This document shows, one piece after another, positions 14,329 through 22,664 of a stretch of 64,000 nucleotides of DNA; the stretch's first letter is position 1, and each line of letters begins with the position of its first letter. The position numbers were made by a program, and so were the translations under genes. The notes below the pieces were generated by a model. The model ran no database searches. It worked only from the letters and a program-made list of their open reading frames with translations, and was not told the origin of the DNA. The stretch comes from Acidaminobacter sp964416305 (GTDB lineage: Bacteria; Bacillota; Clostridia; Peptostreptococcales; Acidaminobacteraceae). The stretch spans positions 1 through 64,000 of the forward strand of contig CAYQDM010000006.1 of assembly GCA_964416305.1 (NCBI GenBank), written 5' to 3'.

Positions 14329-15582
14329 CTATTCAGACTCCGGAGTTTTCGACCCCTCTTTAATTATGGATTCTTTCTCCTCCTTGACATTCAGAGTTTC
14401 CGCCGACTTGTTTGACCCATTTTTCTTTCTGGGCCTTCCCGGTCTTCGTTTCTTTTTCTCAACCTGTTGATCTGTCGGTTCTGCAGAGGTCTCGACCGGA
14501 ATCGACTCCGAAAGTGCCTCTTGCTCCAGCTTTGGCTTTATTTCCTGCTTAGGCTTTACCTCAGTTTCATCCAGATTCTCTGCCTGAAGGACTGCCGCTG
14601 ATTCCGGCAACACTGCTTGAATTGTCTCATGTTCCGTCTTAGGCTTGGAAGACGGTTGTTTTCTTTTGCGGCCACGCGTCTTTTTCTTGGTCTCAGCCAA
14701 CGGTTGATCCGGATGAGACACCGACTCAGCAGGCAGTATGGCCGCTGCTGCAGGCACCGGGGTGTCTTCGGCCGGTATACCCCCGCTGACGGTGATGTCA
14801 ATAAGTTGATTCTCATTAAACTCCCGGCTCTGTGATTCGCCCCCTGCCCGCATTTCTTCAGCTTTTTCCACGACTGGCGCTAACGCATCATGCATCTGGG
14901 GCACTGCTTCATCAAAATACTGTTCTACTTGGGGAAGCGTCTTTTGATATTGTTTGTGAAGCGCCTTCAATTTTCCATAGATGGGGTGATTGCCCTTCTT
15001 CCCGAAAGATTTCACTAAACGGTCATGAAGCGTATTCAATGTAAGTGACTCTTTAAAAATGGCATCCACTTTCTTCAAGTCGGAAGCACTTAATTTTAAG
15101 CTCACCAAACACTTTTGGATGGATGCTGCGAACTCCCACTCTTCAACCGGCTCGTCCGGTATTGGCTCGACGCTGACCGAGTCGACGCTCTGACCGATTT
15201 TCTCAATTGTTTCACACTGGATAATTTGAAATCCGCGATTCAAAAAGGCGGTCACAACATTTTCATAGCCCCGGTCTTTGCTGATAATTGCGAACTGTAT
15301 AGACTTCGACTCATAGGTATGACGCCCAATCTGATACCCCACCTCAGCTATCAGCTGAAAATCCAGATTGTTTTTTCCTGTGCCTATAGTGTGAATGATA
15401 TTCAATTCACACTTCTTTCTGAGCAGCGTCTCCAACACCACAAGGCTGATCTTGTGGGAGACACTGCTGATAAATATGGTGACCGAGTCTCCGTCTGACA
15501 GCGCTTCAACGCCTTCAAATCCGGATTCATGGACATTTTCGTAATCGATAAAGCAATGTGTTTTCCTGTTTTCCCGCTTCAT
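14329..15582 (-). CDS. NYN/PIN-like domain protein with basic AT-hook tail
   Basis: The first about 130 of 417 residues form a NYN (LabA/DUF88, PIN-like) domain: THCFIDYENVHESG supplies the first acidic residues, LDFQLIAEVGYQIG the central aspartate and AIISKDRGYENVV the SKDxG motif, all typical of metal-dependent RNases. A helical stretch follows to about 230. The rest is low-complexity, acidic/proline-alanine-rich, with two basic islands, KKKTRGRKRKQPSSKPK and KKKRRPGRPRKKNG; the second contains a classic AT-hook core (PGRPRKK). AGGAG lies eight bases before the ATG and overlaps the upstream stop. The substrate is unknown; RNA cleavage with DNA or RNA tethering is inference. Confidence 0.75.
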   Translation of the reverse strand: MKRENRKTHCFIDYENVHESGFEGVEALSDGDSVTIFISSVSHKISLVVLETLLRKKCELNIIHTIGTGKNNLDFQLIAEVGYQIGRHTYESKSIQFAIISKDRGYENVVTAFLNRGFQIIQCETIEKIGQSVDSVSVEPIPDEPVEEWEFAASIQKCLVSLKLSASDLKKVDAIFKESLTLNTLHDRLVKSFGKKGNHPIYGKLKALHKQYQKTLPQVEQYFDEAVPQMHDALAPVVEKAEEMRAGGESQSREFNENQLIDITVSGGIPAEDTPVPAAAAILPAESVSHPDQPLAETKKKTRGRKRKQPSSKPKTEHETIQAVLPESAAVLQAENLDETEVKPKQEIKPKLEQEALSESIPVETSAEPTDQQVEKKKRRPGRPRKKNGSNKSAETLNVKEEKESIIKEGSKTPESE

Positions 15583-15593
15583 TTTAAGCGCTC

Positions 15594-16742
15594 CTAATCC
15601 ATTGGTTTCTTTTCGTCAAGTTGGATGTCCATTACCCTTTCTCTTATCCGCCTGCGTCTTCTGCAAACAATCAATACTGCGGCAATAAAGGCTGAAGTCA
15701 CCACGACAATCGGCAAAAATAGCATTATCATAAAGATCATCCCATAGGAGGGCCTGATTATGTTGAGTGACATGATTAAAGCCCCAGATATCACGAGGCC
15801 GGCAGCCAAACGCTTTCTTCGCCGAACCATAAATAAAGCCCCAATAAAACAGATTGCCGCAGCCGGCCAGGTCCAGCCAAACAAAGCAGATCTCGAATTG
15901 AGTCCGAACATCAGCTTATCTGTATTGAGCAGGCTCAAATACAGATCTTCTGAACCTATGACGTAATCCTTCAGAATGTACCGTCCCGGCGCTTCGAGCT
16001 CCAGCGGCAGATTAGCTGCGGCCGACCAATTATCCGGAACTATCAGCTCGAGGTCGACGATCGCCTCTCCATTAAAAAATTGGGCAGGAGAAAGTGCATA
16101 GTACAAAGTCCGGTAGTTGGTAAAGTAGTCCGACTGACTCAGATACCCGCTTTTGGCCTCATAGGAAACCACGACTTCTGTCCTTTCCTTTGGCGCCAGT
16201 TCCAGAAGCCACTCTGTAATTCTGGCCGGCGTCTGAGTCTGGCCGTAATAATCAAGTGGCATCTCAGGCAGCTCATTATAGGTTGTGACAAACGGAGGAT
16301 CCTCTAAAGGCGCCCAGTTTTCAAGTTGGTAAGCCCCTGGCGCAATGTCTTTTGAAGGGATCAATTCACTCGAACTTCGGATCTCAAAACTCTGATCCTC
16401 ATAATCACCACTCATAAACCACAGCGTCAGCGCCTGGGGACTATCTTCCGTATTCTCAAAAATATAGGTGGCTGTAAACTCAGCACTATAGTTCTCCGGA
16501 ACCCACACCATTCTGAGGTGTTCACGAACCAGCGCAACTCCTGGGTTCTCCATGAAAATCACCTTATTTTGATCCGGAAGAATTCGAGGCGGGCCGCTGT
16601 TGGCAAAGGCAGGCAGCCACTGGATCAGGAGACTGAGAAGCAGACAGAGTGAAAGGCGCCCAAAGCGGTGGCGTCCTCTTCCCGAACCCTTTTCAGGCGT
16701 TGGCCGCACAACCCGTTCTCTATGTTTAGCCGATGGTCGCAC
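15594..16742 (-). CDS. Uncharacterised membrane-anchored exported protein
   Basis: I do not recognise this protein. A basic N-terminus is followed by a hydrophobic export segment (LSLCLLLSLLIQWLPAFA), an extracytoplasmic domain of about 230 residues rich in aromatic and acidic residues, then two or three membrane segments and an arginine-rich cytoplasmic tail. The beta-rich ectodomain looks like a surface sensor or adhesive domain, but no family can be named. The frame is open back to an ATG at 16829, inside the upstream gene; I prefer the GTG at 16742, which follows GGGGGAGGGG, but the start is uncertain. It is probably cotranscribed with the NYN protein gene 11 bases downstream. Confidence 0.6.
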   Translation of the reverse strand: MRPSAKHRERVVRPTPEKGSGRGRHRFGRLSLCLLLSLLIQWLPAFANSGPPRILPDQNKVIFMENPGVALVREHLRMVWVPENYSAEFTATYIFENTEDSPQALTLWFMSGDYEDQSFEIRSSSELIPSKDIAPGAYQLENWAPLEDPPFVTTYNELPEMPLDYYGQTQTPARITEWLLELAPKERTEVVVSYEAKSGYLSQSDYFTNYRTLYYALSPAQFFNGEAIVDLELIVPDNWSAAANLPLELEAPGRYILKDYVIGSEDLYLSLLNTDKLMFGLNSRSALFGWTWPAAAICFIGALFMVRRRKRLAAGLVISGALIMSLNIIRPSYGMIFMIMLFLPIVVVTSAFIAAVLIVCRRRRRIRERVMDIQLDEKKPMD

Positions 16743-16800
16743 GACCCCTCCCCCTCTCATTCCTTCAAACTTTAGCAGCCGCTTAACACCTGCTGGCTTG

Positions 16801-17589
16801 TCACTTAATCTCGACGTTATGAAACGCATAGCTCGTCATTGAAACTGAGCCCATGACGCAAGCTTCATTGAACACTGTAAGCTTATCTTCCTCTCTGCTG
16901 GCCCCCAGGACGTACAGAAGCGGATCATAATGCTCTGGTGTTGGGAATGCAAGCTTAGCGCAGTCCCCCGCCTGACTGTGATCCAGAATAGCCTCTGCTT
17001 CGCGCTTGACCATGTGATCCCGAATGTAGCCATCAAATTCATAGGCCCAATCGAAACCATCGGCACGCTGCATTTGAACGCGCCTCAGATTGTGAACGAC
17101 ATTGCCGCTTCCAAAAATCATCACACCCCGATCTCTGAGTTCAGACAGTGAACGACCAATGTCAAAGTGCGTTTTCGCGTTCGCACTGCCGTCAATACTC
17201 AACTGTAGAACGGGGATGCGCCGGTCAGGGTACATCCTGTGAAGAACCGACCAAGTGCCATGATCAAGACCCCATGAATTGTCCACCACACATGGGTGTG
17301 AATGGTGAGAAAGTTGGGTAAGTACTGCCTCCGCGACTTCAGGCGATCCCGGCGCGTCATAAACAATCTCGTAGAGCTCTTTCGGAAATCCGTACATGTC
17401 GTAGATCGCTCTGGGGGCAGGATCATTGCTGACCCGTGTGCCGTCTGTATACCAATGCGCGGAAATTGATAAAATTACCTTTGGTCTCGGCAATTTCTCA
17501 GCTATGCGCACCCAGCCCTTCGTAAACACATTTTCCTCTATTGCATTCATCGGAGAGCCGTGACCGACAAACAATGCTGGCATCCTCAT
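16801..17589 (-). CDS. Class III extradiol ring-cleavage dioxygenase, DOPA 4,5-dioxygenase (YgiD) type
   Basis: The 262-residue LigB-fold protein has the metal ligands of the YgiD family: His in FVGHGSPMNA, His in ISAHWYT, His in LDHGTW and His in GSGNVVHNL. These enzymes use a metal ion (Zn or Fe) to open catechol-type rings; the physiological substrate of bacterial YgiD is unclear. The ATG overlaps the upstream rluF-like stop (ATGA), with GGAGG eight bases before it. An oxygen-dependent enzyme would be surprising in a strict anaerobe, so the organism may be aerotolerant or the protein may have another role. Confidence 0.85.
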   Translation of the reverse strand: MRMPALFVGHGSPMNAIEENVFTKGWVRIAEKLPRPKVILSISAHWYTDGTRVSNDPAPRAIYDMYGFPKELYEIVYDAPGSPEVAEAVLTQLSHHSHPCVVDNSWGLDHGTWSVLHRMYPDRRIPVLQLSIDGSANAKTHFDIGRSLSELRDRGVMIFGSGNVVHNLRRVQMQRADGFDWAYEFDGYIRDHMVKREAEAILDHSQAGDCAKLAFPTPEHYDPLLYVLGASREEDKLTVFNEACVMGSVSMTSYAFHNVEIK

Positions 17590-18329
17590 TTTTTACCGCC
17601 TCCTTTGCGCACGTCCTTTTCGTCAATGCGTTTGTGTCTGAGGCCTGCGACCTCTTCTTTGCTGAGTGGTCTCCAGTGGCCGCTCTTTAAATCTCCCAAG
17701 CGCAGATCCATGATCCTGGTGCGCTTAAGTTTGACCACCTCATAACCCAGAGCCTCACACATGCGCCGAATCTGGCGATTGAGTCCTTGAGACAGAACAA
17801 TTCTGAAGCCATACTCCGAAACCCGTACAACTTTACAAGGCTTAGTCTTAGTATGTTGCCTTTTGACCGGATTATAGATTCTGACGCCACCAGACATAGC
17901 TTTGACAAATTCAGGGGTAACAGGCCGGTCTACCTGAACAAGATACTCTTTCTCGTGATCGTTCTCTTCTCTCAGGATTTCATTTACGATTCCGCCGTCA
18001 TTGGTTAAGATAATCAGACCTTCCGAATCTTTGTCGAGTCTGCCCACCGGAAAGATTCGGTGGGGGTGATTCACAAAATCAATTATATTGCCCTTAATAT
18101 GGCGCTCTGTGGTACAGGTAATGCCTGCGGGTTTATTTAACGCAATATAGATACTTGGAACTTTTTTGCGCAGGACTTTCCCTTCGACTTCGACGATATC
18201 CCCTTGGTCAGCCTGGGTTCCAAGTGCAGCCACTTTTCCGTTCACCCTTACTTTTCCCTCGAGGATGAGTCGATCCGCTTCCCGCCTTGAGCAAAGGCCT
18301 GTACTGCTGATATATACATTTAGTCTCAT
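17586..18329 (-). CDS. rluF: rRNA pseudouridine synthase, RluF/RsuA family
   Basis: The 247-residue protein has an N-terminal S4 RNA-binding domain (MRLNVYISSTGLCSRREADRL region) and a catalytic domain with PVGRLDKDSEGLI carrying the catalytic aspartate, then LSQGLNRQIRRMCEALGY and LKRTRI, typical of RsuA/RluB/RluE/RluF. The length and the QGLNRQIRRM form fit RluF (23S rRNA U2604). A lysine-rich tail ends the protein. GGAGTGA precedes the ATG at 18329. It heads the minus-strand run rluF-dioxygenase-membrane protein-NYN. Confidence 0.85.
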   Translation of the reverse strand: MRLNVYISSTGLCSRREADRLILEGKVRVNGKVAALGTQADQGDIVEVEGKVLRKKVPSIYIALNKPAGITCTTERHIKGNIIDFVNHPHRIFPVGRLDKDSEGLIILTNDGGIVNEILREENDHEKEYLVQVDRPVTPEFVKAMSGGVRIYNPVKRQHTKTKPCKVVRVSEYGFRIVLSQGLNRQIRRMCEALGYEVVKLKRTRIMDLRLGDLKSGHWRPLSKEEVAGLRHKRIDEKDVRKGGGKK

Positions 18330-18448
18330 ACTTGAGTCACTCCATACCTCCGGAGAGCTTTGCAGCCTTTCCGCCGAAAAATTGTTGTACGGTTGCGTTG
18401 AAATGAAATTGCGTCTACAATAAACTATATGAATACGAGGTGATCAGG

Positions 18449-18505
18449 TTGTTTTTTGTGTATCCCGCACTCATGCCAACTATTGAAAAACCACTTGGCC
18501 TATGA
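18449..18505 (+). CDS. Possible 18-codon leader peptide of the AEC transporter gene
   Basis: A TTG codon at 18449 follows GAGGTGATCAGG and opens an 18-codon frame (LFFVYPALMPTIEKPLGL) whose TGA overlaps the transporter ATG (ATGA). The transporter ATG has no ribosome binding site of its own, so translation could be coupled through this frame. It may be a chance frame or the trace of an N-terminal frameshift. Confidence 0.3.
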   Translation: MFFVYPALMPTIEKPLGL

Positions 18506-19500
18506 GCAGATTTATACTGTCTATAAGCATAATCTTTTTAGGACTTCTGACAGGCCAGATCTTGAATAGAATCCTGTTTAGCAAAGCAGCCCGTTTGGAG
18601 GCTGAAAAGGCTTCACAATATCTGGGCCGCGCAGAAACTACAGTGCGCAGAATGCAGCTTTTCGCCATGTTTGGGTTAAACCCAATCGTCACTTTTGGGG
18701 CTTTCTGGGTCGTTCGGCTGGATGACCTCCGCTACGTTGCGCTTCCGTTGATTGGCGCCCTTGCCATCCTATCCGGCGGAATCCTGGCTTACATAACTTC
18801 TAAAGCCATGAGGCATGAGCGGCACCAAACCGGCGCGTTTATTTGCTCTGGCGCCTTTATGAACCTGGGAAGCTTTGGCAGTCTTTTTTGCTATATTTTT
18901 TTAGGAGAAGCCAGTTATGCTCTAGCTTCCATGTACCGTCTGCTGGAGGAATTTCTCTACCTTCTGGTGGGATATCCAATCGCTCGACTTCACGGTACAA
19001 CTGCCGGCGAGGAAGACAAGCAATCTGCGCTCATGAAGATTTTGAAAGATCCTGTTTTTCAGATTTACATCACCAGCATTTCAGCCGGTCTGCTCCTCAA
19101 CTTCCTCAGTGTAGATCGACCGTCGTTTTTCTCGTCCGTCAGTGCCGTCATTATCCCATTTTCATCTTTCCTGCTGGTGACCTCAATTGGATATCGCATC
19201 AGATTCAGTGCGATCCGGCGTTTTCTGAAAGAATGCCTGGCAATCTCAGCCATAAAATTCATAGCGGTACCTGTCATTGCCGTGTCTGCAGCATTCGCCC
19301 TGGGACTGGACGCACTGCAGGATGGTCTCGTCGTCAAGGTTGTACTGATCATGTCGGCTATGCCCCCGGCTTTTCATTCTCTGATTCCGCCACAGCTCTA
19401 TGGTTTGGACGCAGATTTGGCCAACTCCTTGTGGCTGTTTAACACCGGATTGCTGGCTGTCGTACTGCCCATACTTTATTTCCTTCAAGGGTTAATTTAG
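18502..19500 (+). CDS. AEC (auxin efflux carrier) family transporter
   Basis: The 332-residue protein is hydrophobic throughout, with about ten membrane segments in two halves, and ends with the AEC-like LIMSAMPPAFHSLIPPQLYGLDADLANSLWLF region. PF03547 members export or import malate, other organic acids or auxin-like compounds. The family match is by overall pattern, and the substrate is unknown. The start lacks a clear Shine-Dalgarno site, and the 18-codon frame before it may provide coupling. A bidirectional terminator follows. Confidence 0.8.
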   Translation: MSRFILSISIIFLGLLTGQILNRILFSKAARLEAEKASQYLGRAETTVRRMQLFAMFGLNPIVTFGAFWVVRLDDLRYVALPLIGALAILSGGILAYITSKAMRHERHQTGAFICSGAFMNLGSFGSLFCYIFLGEASYALASMYRLLEEFLYLLVGYPIARLHGTTAGEEDKQSALMKILKDPVFQIYITSISAGLLLNFLSVDRPSFFSSVSAVIIPFSSFLLVTSIGYRIRFSAIRRFLKECLAISAIKFIAVPVIAVSAAFALGLDALQDGLVVKVVLIMSAMPPAFHSLIPPQLYGLDADLANSLWLFNTGLLAVVLPILYFLQGLI

Positions 19501-19585
19501 TCCGGTTTTTCTATCGCTCACCAATTAACAGACAGTGCGGCTCAAGGTTACAGCACAAATTTCATAATATTGATCCGTTGAAAGA

Positions 19586-19619
19586 ATGAGACCGCTTTTT
19601 AAAGCGGTCTCATGTTTTT
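19586..19619. terminator. Bidirectional intrinsic terminator
   Basis: ATGAGACCGCTTT (19586-19598) and AAAGCGGTCTCAT (19601-19613) form a perfect 13-bp stem with a TT loop, followed on the plus strand by GTTTTTG. It lies between the convergent AEC transporter and HD-CHAD genes. Confidence 0.88.
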
Positions 19620-19640
19620 GTCACTCATTTCAGACAGAAG

Positions 19641-21098
19641 TCAAAAGACTGCATCTCGCTTGAGCCAAGACTCGATCTGTTCCACCAGCCCGGCATGAGC
19701 AATTTTTAACTGAGCACGGTAGTCACATCCCTGCAACTCCCGAAAGCTGAGATAACCCGAGAGATCTCTCGCATACTGTTCGGAATCAGCCGGGGAATCA
19801 AATAGGACATCCCCTTCTGCAGTATGCAGAACCTTTGACACCGCTACATCATGCAGTGCACCGGACAACGACTGATATGCTTCAAGGGCGTCAAGCAAAG
19901 CAGCAGAATCCACGGAAATAGTCTTTTCAATGGCTCTGAGAACATATCTGATTTTTTTAACTTCTATTCGACTCTTGTGAACTAAAGTGTCATTATTAAA
20001 ATCCATGAAGCCATAATGCTTGTTCCATTGACGCAACCATCGGCTAATACTCTTAAAAGCGAATGTGTCCAGAGGTATTTCTGAAACTCGTCGTGAGAGA
20101 GCCACTTTTGACATGTCACTGTGCCATGTTTGAAGGGCTTCTGCCCAAGAATAGACTCCAGCTGAATCTGAAACTGCAGCATCAGCGCGCTCATTCAAAA
20201 CCCCGGATCTCAAAGCGATCCACTCCAACTGCGCCCTGTTGTCAGGGCATTCTTCCAGACTCGCGGCGTAGGCTTCCAAAGCCCTCAGTTCAACTGCACT
20301 TTCTCTGGCATCCTCAAAGGTGTGCAAGGCTTTTCGAAGCTGCTTCTGCCCGCGTTTATAGCGGCGTGACTTAAACAGAGGCTTGAAAAACGACTGGAGT
20401 GCCTTGATCTGTCGGATAAAGACTCTGAAATCATGGACACTCTCCTCATCCAGGTCATGGTATCTGCGAAGCATCAGCCAGGATTCCACCTCAGAAAGAA
20501 ATCCGAAGTACCCTTGGGCGACCGTTCGATCCTTGGGTGAGAGAATCAGCGTATGATCTACTGCTTTCATGGCGATGTGTCTCAGTTCTTCAAGGACAAG
20601 CGCTGCGCGCTTTCGCCAGGACGGTCTTAAAAGTATAGGTTCCCCTTCAATTAAACGCTGAAAAACATCCGCGTCCTTCAGCAGCTCGTCATAGGCATCC
20701 TGCAGTTTTCCCTTTGCACTGTGATGACGGATCGCGTTTGCTGCAATCCGTTGGGATGACTCAGGCAAAAGCCGGTTTTCTTTTAAGAACACCAATACCT
20801 CTGCAGCGCCCTGTTTGGCATGTTCCTCAGAAACACCTCCAGGTCTCAGGCGGCCAGCATCATGCAACAGACCAATGATTTTCGCGAGCTCTGGGTCAAG
20901 GCCTCTGCCCGGCGCCAAAACAGCCATTAACGCTGCCACGGTACGTACATGAGTGATTTCTTCCGCCAATACATTCAATGGTTTTAGCGAAAGATCAGAC
21001 CACGCTTCAAAAACCCAATTTTGAATGAAAGTCTCACGACGGGTTGAATCCATGTTCAGGACATTGCCTTCTTCTGTTTTGGAATCATTTTTTGACAT
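19641..21098 (-). CDS. HD domain plus CHAD domain protein
   Basis: The 485-residue protein starts at the ATG at 21098, after AAGGAC; the frame extends upstream but overlaps the methyltransferase gene. The N-terminal about 170 residues form an HD phosphohydrolase domain (EITHVRTVAALM, LLHDAGRL, NAIRHHS, LKDADVFQ). The rest is a CHAD domain of two helical repeats with conserved VHDFRVFIRQIKALQSFF and LVHKSRIEVKKIRYVLRAIE, the basic/histidine helices known to bind inorganic polyphosphate. HD-CHAD fusion would join a phosphohydrolase to a polyphosphate-binding module. A PPK2 kinase gene lies 3.6 kb away on the same strand, which supports a polyphosphate link. The substrate of the HD domain is unknown. 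Confidence 0.85.
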   Translation of the reverse strand: MSKNDSKTEEGNVLNMDSTRRETFIQNWVFEAWSDLSLKPLNVLAEEITHVRTVAALMAVLAPGRGLDPELAKIIGLLHDAGRLRPGGVSEEHAKQGAAEVLVFLKENRLLPESSQRIAANAIRHHSAKGKLQDAYDELLKDADVFQRLIEGEPILLRPSWRKRAALVLEELRHIAMKAVDHTLILSPKDRTVAQGYFGFLSEVESWLMLRRYHDLDEESVHDFRVFIRQIKALQSFFKPLFKSRRYKRGQKQLRKALHTFEDARESAVELRALEAYAASLEECPDNRAQLEWIALRSGVLNERADAAVSDSAGVYSWAEALQTWHSDMSKVALSRRVSEIPLDTFAFKSISRWLRQWNKHYGFMDFNNDTLVHKSRIEVKKIRYVLRAIEKTISVDSAALLDALEAYQSLSGALHDVAVSKVLHTAEGDVLFDSPADSEQYARDLSGYLSFRELQGCDYRAQLKIAHAGLVEQIESWLKRDAVF

Positions 21099-21123
21099 AA
21101 TCTCAGTCCTTAAAATTTCAGCC

Positions 21124-22035
21124 TTAACGATACCTCGACGGCATGAACTGAATTTTTCTGACCAGCCAGGTAATTCCTTGCAGCGGCATATCCGGTGCCG
21201 CCTGCTTGATGCCCTGTGCTCTGATAAATTCATCAAAGAGCTCTTGCTTCTCAGGATGAAGCTTTTTAAGTTCCTCCGCACGAACCCGGATCAACGATTT
21301 CTGAGCGTCATTAAAAGAAAAGAGGGCCTGACCTTCGGTCACTATGGTCGCGACCACTTCCAGACCTTCCGCTCTAAAAAGGGCCAGCCATTCATCATAG
21401 GTCAGATAAGGGGCTTCGAGCACCTCAGGAGGGAATTCCGGAATTTCTTCCAAAGACATCTTGGGAGAACTGTATTTAGAGCCGGTTGTCTTGGCCTCTT
21501 CCCCGCTGTCTTTGGAGTGCTGATCTTCAGGGCTGAATTTGTAAGCGTCGTTGATTAAAAGATAACCGCTTTCCTTAATAACGTGACGAATCATTCGAAT
21601 GGTTTCTGCCGGCGTACCCAGAACATCCATGATGGCGTCCAGGATCGCGATATCGTAATTGCGCTCGATCAGAACGGCTTCATTGATGTCACCGACAACA
21701 AATTCGCAAAGGTCGCCAACGCCATTCGCTTCTGCATGCTTGACGGCCGCTTCAATAAATTCGGGAATGATGTCGATGCCTTTCACATGACACCCAAACG
21801 CACGTGCAAGGTATACCGGCGCAGCCCCTTTGGCACAGCCCATATCTATCAGATGCAGTTTGTGCGGTGACGGTAAATGTTCTTCTATTAAAGTCCTCAT
21901 ATCCTCAGGCGATGAGCCGAGGTCCCAAATATCCATCAACAGATACGGCAAATACGGGATCAGTTCCGGGGTCTGTGCCGTCAGCGACTTGGCCAGTTTT
22001 TCCTCGACCTCATCTTTATAAGTTTTCTGATTCAA
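21124..22035 (-). CDS. Class I SAM-dependent methyltransferase
   Basis: The 303-residue protein has motif I as LHLIDMGCAKGAAPVYLAR, motif II as VKGIDIIPEFI and an acidic motif III region (CEFVVGDINEAVL), giving the Rossmann fold of class I methyltransferases. The unusual middle segment (EDQHSKDSGEEAKTTGS) is charged and probably a loop. The TTG at 22035 is the start, with AGGAGG nine bases upstream. The acceptor substrate cannot be named. It lies 25 bases before the HD-CHAD start, so the two are probably cotranscribed. Confidence 0.8.
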   Translation of the reverse strand: MNQKTYKDEVEEKLAKSLTAQTPELIPYLPYLLMDIWDLGSSPEDMRTLIEEHLPSPHKLHLIDMGCAKGAAPVYLARAFGCHVKGIDIIPEFIEAAVKHAEANGVGDLCEFVVGDINEAVLIERNYDIAILDAIMDVLGTPAETIRMIRHVIKESGYLLINDAYKFSPEDQHSKDSGEEAKTTGSKYSSPKMSLEEIPEFPPEVLEAPYLTYDEWLALFRAEGLEVVATIVTEGQALFSFNDAQKSLIRVRAEELKKLHPEKQELFDEFIRAQGIKQAAPDMPLQGITWLVRKIQFMPSRYR

Positions 22036-22097
22036 GTGCCATCACCTCCTAAAATTTTCTGCAAGTACCGTGTGTCTATATGACGACATCCACAGCT

Positions 22098-22664
22098 TTA
22101 CAACACAACATTGACTGTACCTTCGCGACGGTCTGCGGCCTTCGGCGATGGACCGTCCGGATGGCCCAGCGTCAGCGCTGAGCAAACGACATAACCCTTA
22201 GGAACGCCAAGCGCCGCCAGCGCGGTCTTCACCTCCGGTTCGTCCCTGAGACGCGTCAGAATGTGAACCCAGCAGCTGCCGAGGCCAAGGGATTGAGCTG
22301 CGAGCATCATATTGCCTGCAGCCAGCGCAGCGTCAGAGACCGGTGAAAGGGAAATTGAATTTGCTGCATTGCTTATGATCACCAATACGGGGGCGCCATA
22401 AAAATAGTGAAACTCAGCGAGTTCGCCCATTTTTTTCAAATAGGGATCTTCAGATCCTTTTAGCGCTTCATAAACAACAGCTTCCAGGGCCTCAATCTTT
22501 TCGCGATTCTGAATCACACTGAAGTGCCAGCTCTGTGCATTCATGCCGCTGGGCGCGTATTTTGCCGCCTCGACAATCTGCTCGAGGTCCTCTTCAGCTA
22601 TGTCGTCAACTTTATATTTTCTGATGCTTCTGCGGCTCAAAATAGCCTCCATGACAGTGTTCAT
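22098..22664 (-). CDS. Nitroreductase family protein (FMN-dependent)
   Basis: The 188-residue protein begins with the family signature ILSRRSIRKYKVDDI, has YAPSGMNAQSWHFSVI for FMN binding and AAQSLGLGSCWVH in the C-terminal half. Members reduce nitro groups, quinones or similar acceptors with NAD(P)H, and many have unknown natural substrates. The ATG overlaps the rlmD stop (ATGA), so the genes are translationally coupled. Confidence 0.9.
   Translation of the reverse strand: MNTVMEAILSRRSIRKYKVDDIAEEDLEQIVEAAKYAPSGMNAQSWHFSVIQNREKIEALEAVVYEALKGSEDPYLKKMGELAEFHYFYGAPVLVIISNAANSISLSPVSDAALAAGNMMLAAQSLGLGSCWVHILTRLRDEPEVKTALAALGVPKGYVVCSALTLGHPDGPSPKAADRREGTVNVVL

Noticed and set aside
16760..16829. 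ATG 16829 or ATG 16760 as start of the unknown membrane protein
   Set aside because: Neither has a properly spaced ribosome binding site; the GTG at 16742 does, although the choice is not secure.
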